Assembly: GCF_014108865.1 (NCBI RefSeq)
Contig: NZ_CP053928.1
Span: 1,922,001-1,986,000, forward strand
Length of the DNA stretch: 64,000 nucleotides
Reading direction: 5' to 3'
Origin: Nocardioides sp. WS12
GTDB lineage: Bacteria > Actinomycetota > Actinomycetes > Propionibacteriales > Nocardioidaceae
The translations under genes were made by a program, and so were the position numbers. The stretch's first letter is position 1. Each line of letters starts with the position of its first letter. Shown here piece by piece: positions 61,989 through 64,000 of this stretch. The notes beneath the pieces were generated by a model, which worked only from the letters and a program-made list of their open reading frames with translations, did not search any database and was not told the DNA's origin.

Positions 61989-62531
61989 ATGCCGTCGTAC
62001 GTCGCGTTCCTGCGGGCCATCAACCTCGGGCCGAACCGGAAGTTCCCGAAGGCCGACATCATCACGGCCACGGAGGCCGCGGGTGGCACGGATGTCGCCA
62101 CCCACATCAACACCGGCAACGTCCGGCTGACGATCGGCTTCAGGTCGCGGGCGAAGGTGGAGGCCGCGCTGGAGAAGGCGTACGAGGAGCAGACCGGCTT
62201 CGCCGTACCCACCATCGTGTTCACGCCGGCTGAGCTCACGGCCATCGCCGAAGACGCGCGCGAACTGACCGCGTCCCGCAACGATCTCGAGCGGCACTAC
62301 GTCTACCTCCTCAAGGATGAGCCGGACGCCGCGAAGGTGGCTGAGATCGAGGCGCGCAGTGATGACGTCAACGCCGTCGTCGTGCGGGGTCGCGCCGCGC
62401 ACGTGTTGCTCGGACCGGGCTATGAGGCGGGGGGAGTGGACCCGTTCAAGGCCGAGAAGGGCCTCCACGTGGTGGCGACCAACCGCAACTTCAACGTCGT
62501 CACCACCTTGGCCGACAAGTGGTGCACCTGA
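61989..62531 (+). CDS. DUF1697 family protein, 180 aa
   Basis: ATG 61989. The DUF1697 pattern MPSYVAFLRAINLGPNRKFP, HINTGNVRLT, and ATNRNFNVVTTLADK is clear. Function is unknown. It is followed after 39 bp by clpS. Confidence 0.87.
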   Translation: MPSYVAFLRAINLGPNRKFPKADIITATEAAGGTDVATHINTGNVRLTIGFRSRAKVEAALEKAYEEQTGFAVPTIVFTPAELTAIAEDARELTASRNDLERHYVYLLKDEPDAAKVAEIEARSDDVNAVVVRGRAAHVLLGPGYEAGGVDPFKAEKGLHVVATNRNFNVVTTLADKWCT

Positions 62532-62570
62532 GGGTTCGGACGGCTGTCGCTGCTGTGACACGATGGTCCT

Positions 62571-62879
62571 GTGACAACCGCGAGCCCTGTCGAGGTGGAT
62601 CCGGGAGTCGAGCAGGACCTCTCCCTCGACACGACCACGAGACTCGACACCCCTTGGGTGACGATCGTGTGGAACGACCCCGTGAACCTGATGTCCTACG
62701 TCACCTTCGTCTTCCAGAAGCACTTCGGCTACGGCAAGAAGAAGGCGGAGAAGTTGATGCACGAGGTCCACGAGGACGGGAAGTCCGTGGTCAGCACCGG
62801 CACCCGCGAAGAGATGGAACGCGACGTCCAGGCCATGCACGAGTACGGCCTGTGGGCCACCCTGTCGAAGGCTGAGTGA
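62571..62879 (+). CDS. clpS: ATP-dependent Clp protease adaptor ClpS, 102 aa
   Basis: GTG 62571. ClpS core: [40 protein letters not shown], and [20 protein letters not shown]. It delivers N-degron substrates to ClpAP/ClpCP. It overlaps DUF2017 by GTGA, as in other actinobacteria. Confidence 0.95.
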   Translation: MTTASPVEVDPGVEQDLSLDTTTRLDTPWVTIVWNDPVNLMSYVTFVFQKHFGYGKKKAEKLMHEVHEDGKSVVSTGTREEMERDVQAMHEYGLWATLSKAE

Positions 62880-63466
62880 GCGACGTGTCTGGATTCGTCC
62901 GGCATCGCCGGAGCAAGGTCATCCACGCGACCTTCCCGGTGTTCGAGGCCGACCTGCTGCGCTCGCTCGCTGCACAGATCGTGGAGCTGCTGCACAACGA
63001 GTCGGCCATCCCCTCCGCGACGCGGGATCCGCTGGAGGCGATGCTGGACTTCAGGGGACCGACCACCGAGCCCGAGGACCCGGTCCTGTTGCGGCTCTTC
63101 CCCAACGCCTATCGCGGTGACGAGGAGTCGGCCGGTGAGTTCCGCCGGTTCACCGAGGGCGCCCTGCGCGACGGGAAGTCCCGTGCCGCGGCCACGATCA
63201 TCGACGTACTCGAGGACGCCGGCCTGCCGCAGGAGCCGACCGACGAGGACCTCACCATCGACGTCGAGCTCGACCAGGAGACCGCGCTGATCTGGATGCG
63301 CTCCTTCACCGACCTGCGCCTCGCCCTCGGCACCCGCCTCGAGGTCGAGGAGGGCGACGAGGACTACTGGGACTCATTGCCCGACGAGGACCCGCGTGCC
63401 CAGGCCCACCACATCTACGAGTGGCTCGGGTTCTTGCAGGAGACGCTGGTCCACGCCGTCAGCTAA
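62876..63466 (+). CDS. DUF2017 protein, 196 aa
   Basis: GTG 62876 overlaps the clpS stop (GTGA). The sequence [40 protein letters not shown], and [20 protein letters not shown] matches DUF2017, always found next to clpS in actinobacteria; it may help ClpS or Clp protease function. Confidence 0.9.
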   Translation: MSDVSGFVRHRRSKVIHATFPVFEADLLRSLAAQIVELLHNESAIPSATRDPLEAMLDFRGPTTEPEDPVLLRLFPNAYRGDEESAGEFRRFTEGALRDGKSRAAATIIDVLEDAGLPQEPTDEDLTIDVELDQETALIWMRSFTDLRLALGTRLEVEEGDEDYWDSLPDEDPRAQAHHIYEWLGFLQETLVHAVS

Positions 63467-63470
63467 CCGG

Positions 63471-63902
63471 TCAGCTGGGTGGCTTCACTGCCACCACGGG
63501 GCAGTGCGCGTCGAGGATCACCCGCTGCGCGACGCTGCCCATGAGCAGCTTCCCGACGGGCGTACGACGACGCACGCCCACCACGACGAGGTCGGCCTGC
63601 ACCTCTTCGGCTGCGGCGACCACCGCTTCCGCGACATCGGGTACGACGTCGTGGCGGACCTCGACGGCGATGCCCTCACCGACCAGCCGCTCGCGCAGCG
63701 CCTCGATGTCGACGTCGTGGGCGAAGCGGGCGTCCACGAGGCTGTCGCCGCGGGTGGCGTTGACGATCACGAGGCGCGCACCGGCCGCGCGGGCCACCGC
63801 TTCGGCGTACTCGATCGCAGCACGGCCGTAGACGTCGGCGCTGTAGGCCGCGACCACGCAGGTGGGTTGCAGTGGGTTCGGGTTGCTCGCGGGGTGATTC
63901 AT
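63471..63902 (-). CDS. Universal stress protein family, 143 aa
   Basis: ATG 63902 overlaps the upstream gene's stop by ATGA. The UspA fold ends with the nucleotide-binding [20 protein letters not shown] and [11 protein letters not shown]-binding residues G-x2-G-x9-G(S/T) are present. Coupling with a transporter-like gene upstream suggests a regulatory role there. Confidence 0.88.
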   Translation of the reverse strand: MNHPASNPNPLQPTCVVAAYSADVYGRAAIEYAEAVARAAGARLVIVNATRGDSLVDARFAHDVDIEALRERLVGEGIAVEVRHDVVPDVAEAVVAAAEEVQADLVVVGVRRRTPVGKLLMGSVAQRVILDAHCPVVAVKPPS

Positions 63903-64000
63903 CGCTCGACCAGTTCCTTCTCGTCGGTGTCAGCCGGGGTCGGTTCGGAGGCGGGCTTGCGCGCGCCGGTCACGGCCATGGCGACCAGCAGCAGGGCCAT
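63899..64000 (-). CDS. C-terminus of a membrane protein, truncated by window edge
   Basis: The minus-strand frame to 63899 gives a hydrophobic end ([20 protein letters not shown]) and a charged tail ending KELVER. Its stop overlaps the universal stress protein start (ATGA). The rest lies right of the window; a transporter is plausible but not provable. Confidence 0.6.
   Translation of the reverse strand: MALLLVAMAVTGARKPASEPTPADTDEKELVER

Overview
The window is about 64 kb of a high-GC actinobacterial chromosome. The combination of an uninterrupted prfB, an ftsE-ftsX-LytM gene run, smpB-ssrA, DUF3039 next to a helicase, clpS-DUF2017, GTG and TTG starts and many GTGA or ATGA gene overlaps points to Actinomycetota, probably Nocardioidaceae and Nocardioides-like. 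The genus is an inference from gene content and style only.

Region by region: (1) 1-3350 carries the end of an AraC-type regulator and a secreted HExxH metalloprotease. (2) 3449-29843 is a tad/flp pilus locus (cpaF, tadB, tadC, a small pilin-like gene and three TadE/F/G-type pseudopilin genes). Its cpaF gene is split by a 21.8-kb prophage at 3887-25706. The prophage has a serine integrase beside attL, an excisionase-like HTH gene near attR, a full set of siphovirus head and tail genes (HNH, TerS, TerL, portal, protease, HK97-type capsid, connectors, tail tube, frameshifted tail chaperone, tape measure, minor tail proteins), a DUF3987 replication protein, several cysteine-rich mini-proteins and a two-gene rightward 'moron' cassette encoding membrane-anchored proteins. 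Joining the two cpaF fragments across the shared TTCGT restores one 422-codon reading frame. The deduced attP has long inverted arms centred on TT, so the boundaries are well supported. I see no endolysin and no classical repressor. (3) 29979-37261 encodes two very large secreted proteins built of Ig-like repeats, read towards the tad operon. (4) 37454-47335 is a conserved core segment: prfB, a second metalloprotease paralogue, ftsE, ftsX, a LytM-type hydrolase, smpB, an amidohydrolase, a trypsin-like protease and the tmRNA gene. (5) 47372-64000 holds exported enzymes (GDPD, M15-like peptidase, HNH nuclease), a HIT protein, FabG-like SDR, DUF3048 lipoprotein, YqgE, two TetR regulators with visible operators (one with an MFS exporter), DUF3039-helicase, HxlR regulator, thioesterase, DUF1990, DUF1697, clpS-DUF2017 and a universal stress protein.

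How the parts work together: the lysogen cannot make intact CpaF, the motor ATPase of the Tad pilus, so it should lack functional pili until the phage excises precisely. This couples phage residence to a surface phenotype and could itself exclude pilus-dependent phages. The moron pair (6677-7916) is the best candidate for an undescribed lysogeny-expressed system. The DUF3987 gene adjoins a paired iteron-like inverted repeat around an AT-rich core that looks like a replication origin or master operator.
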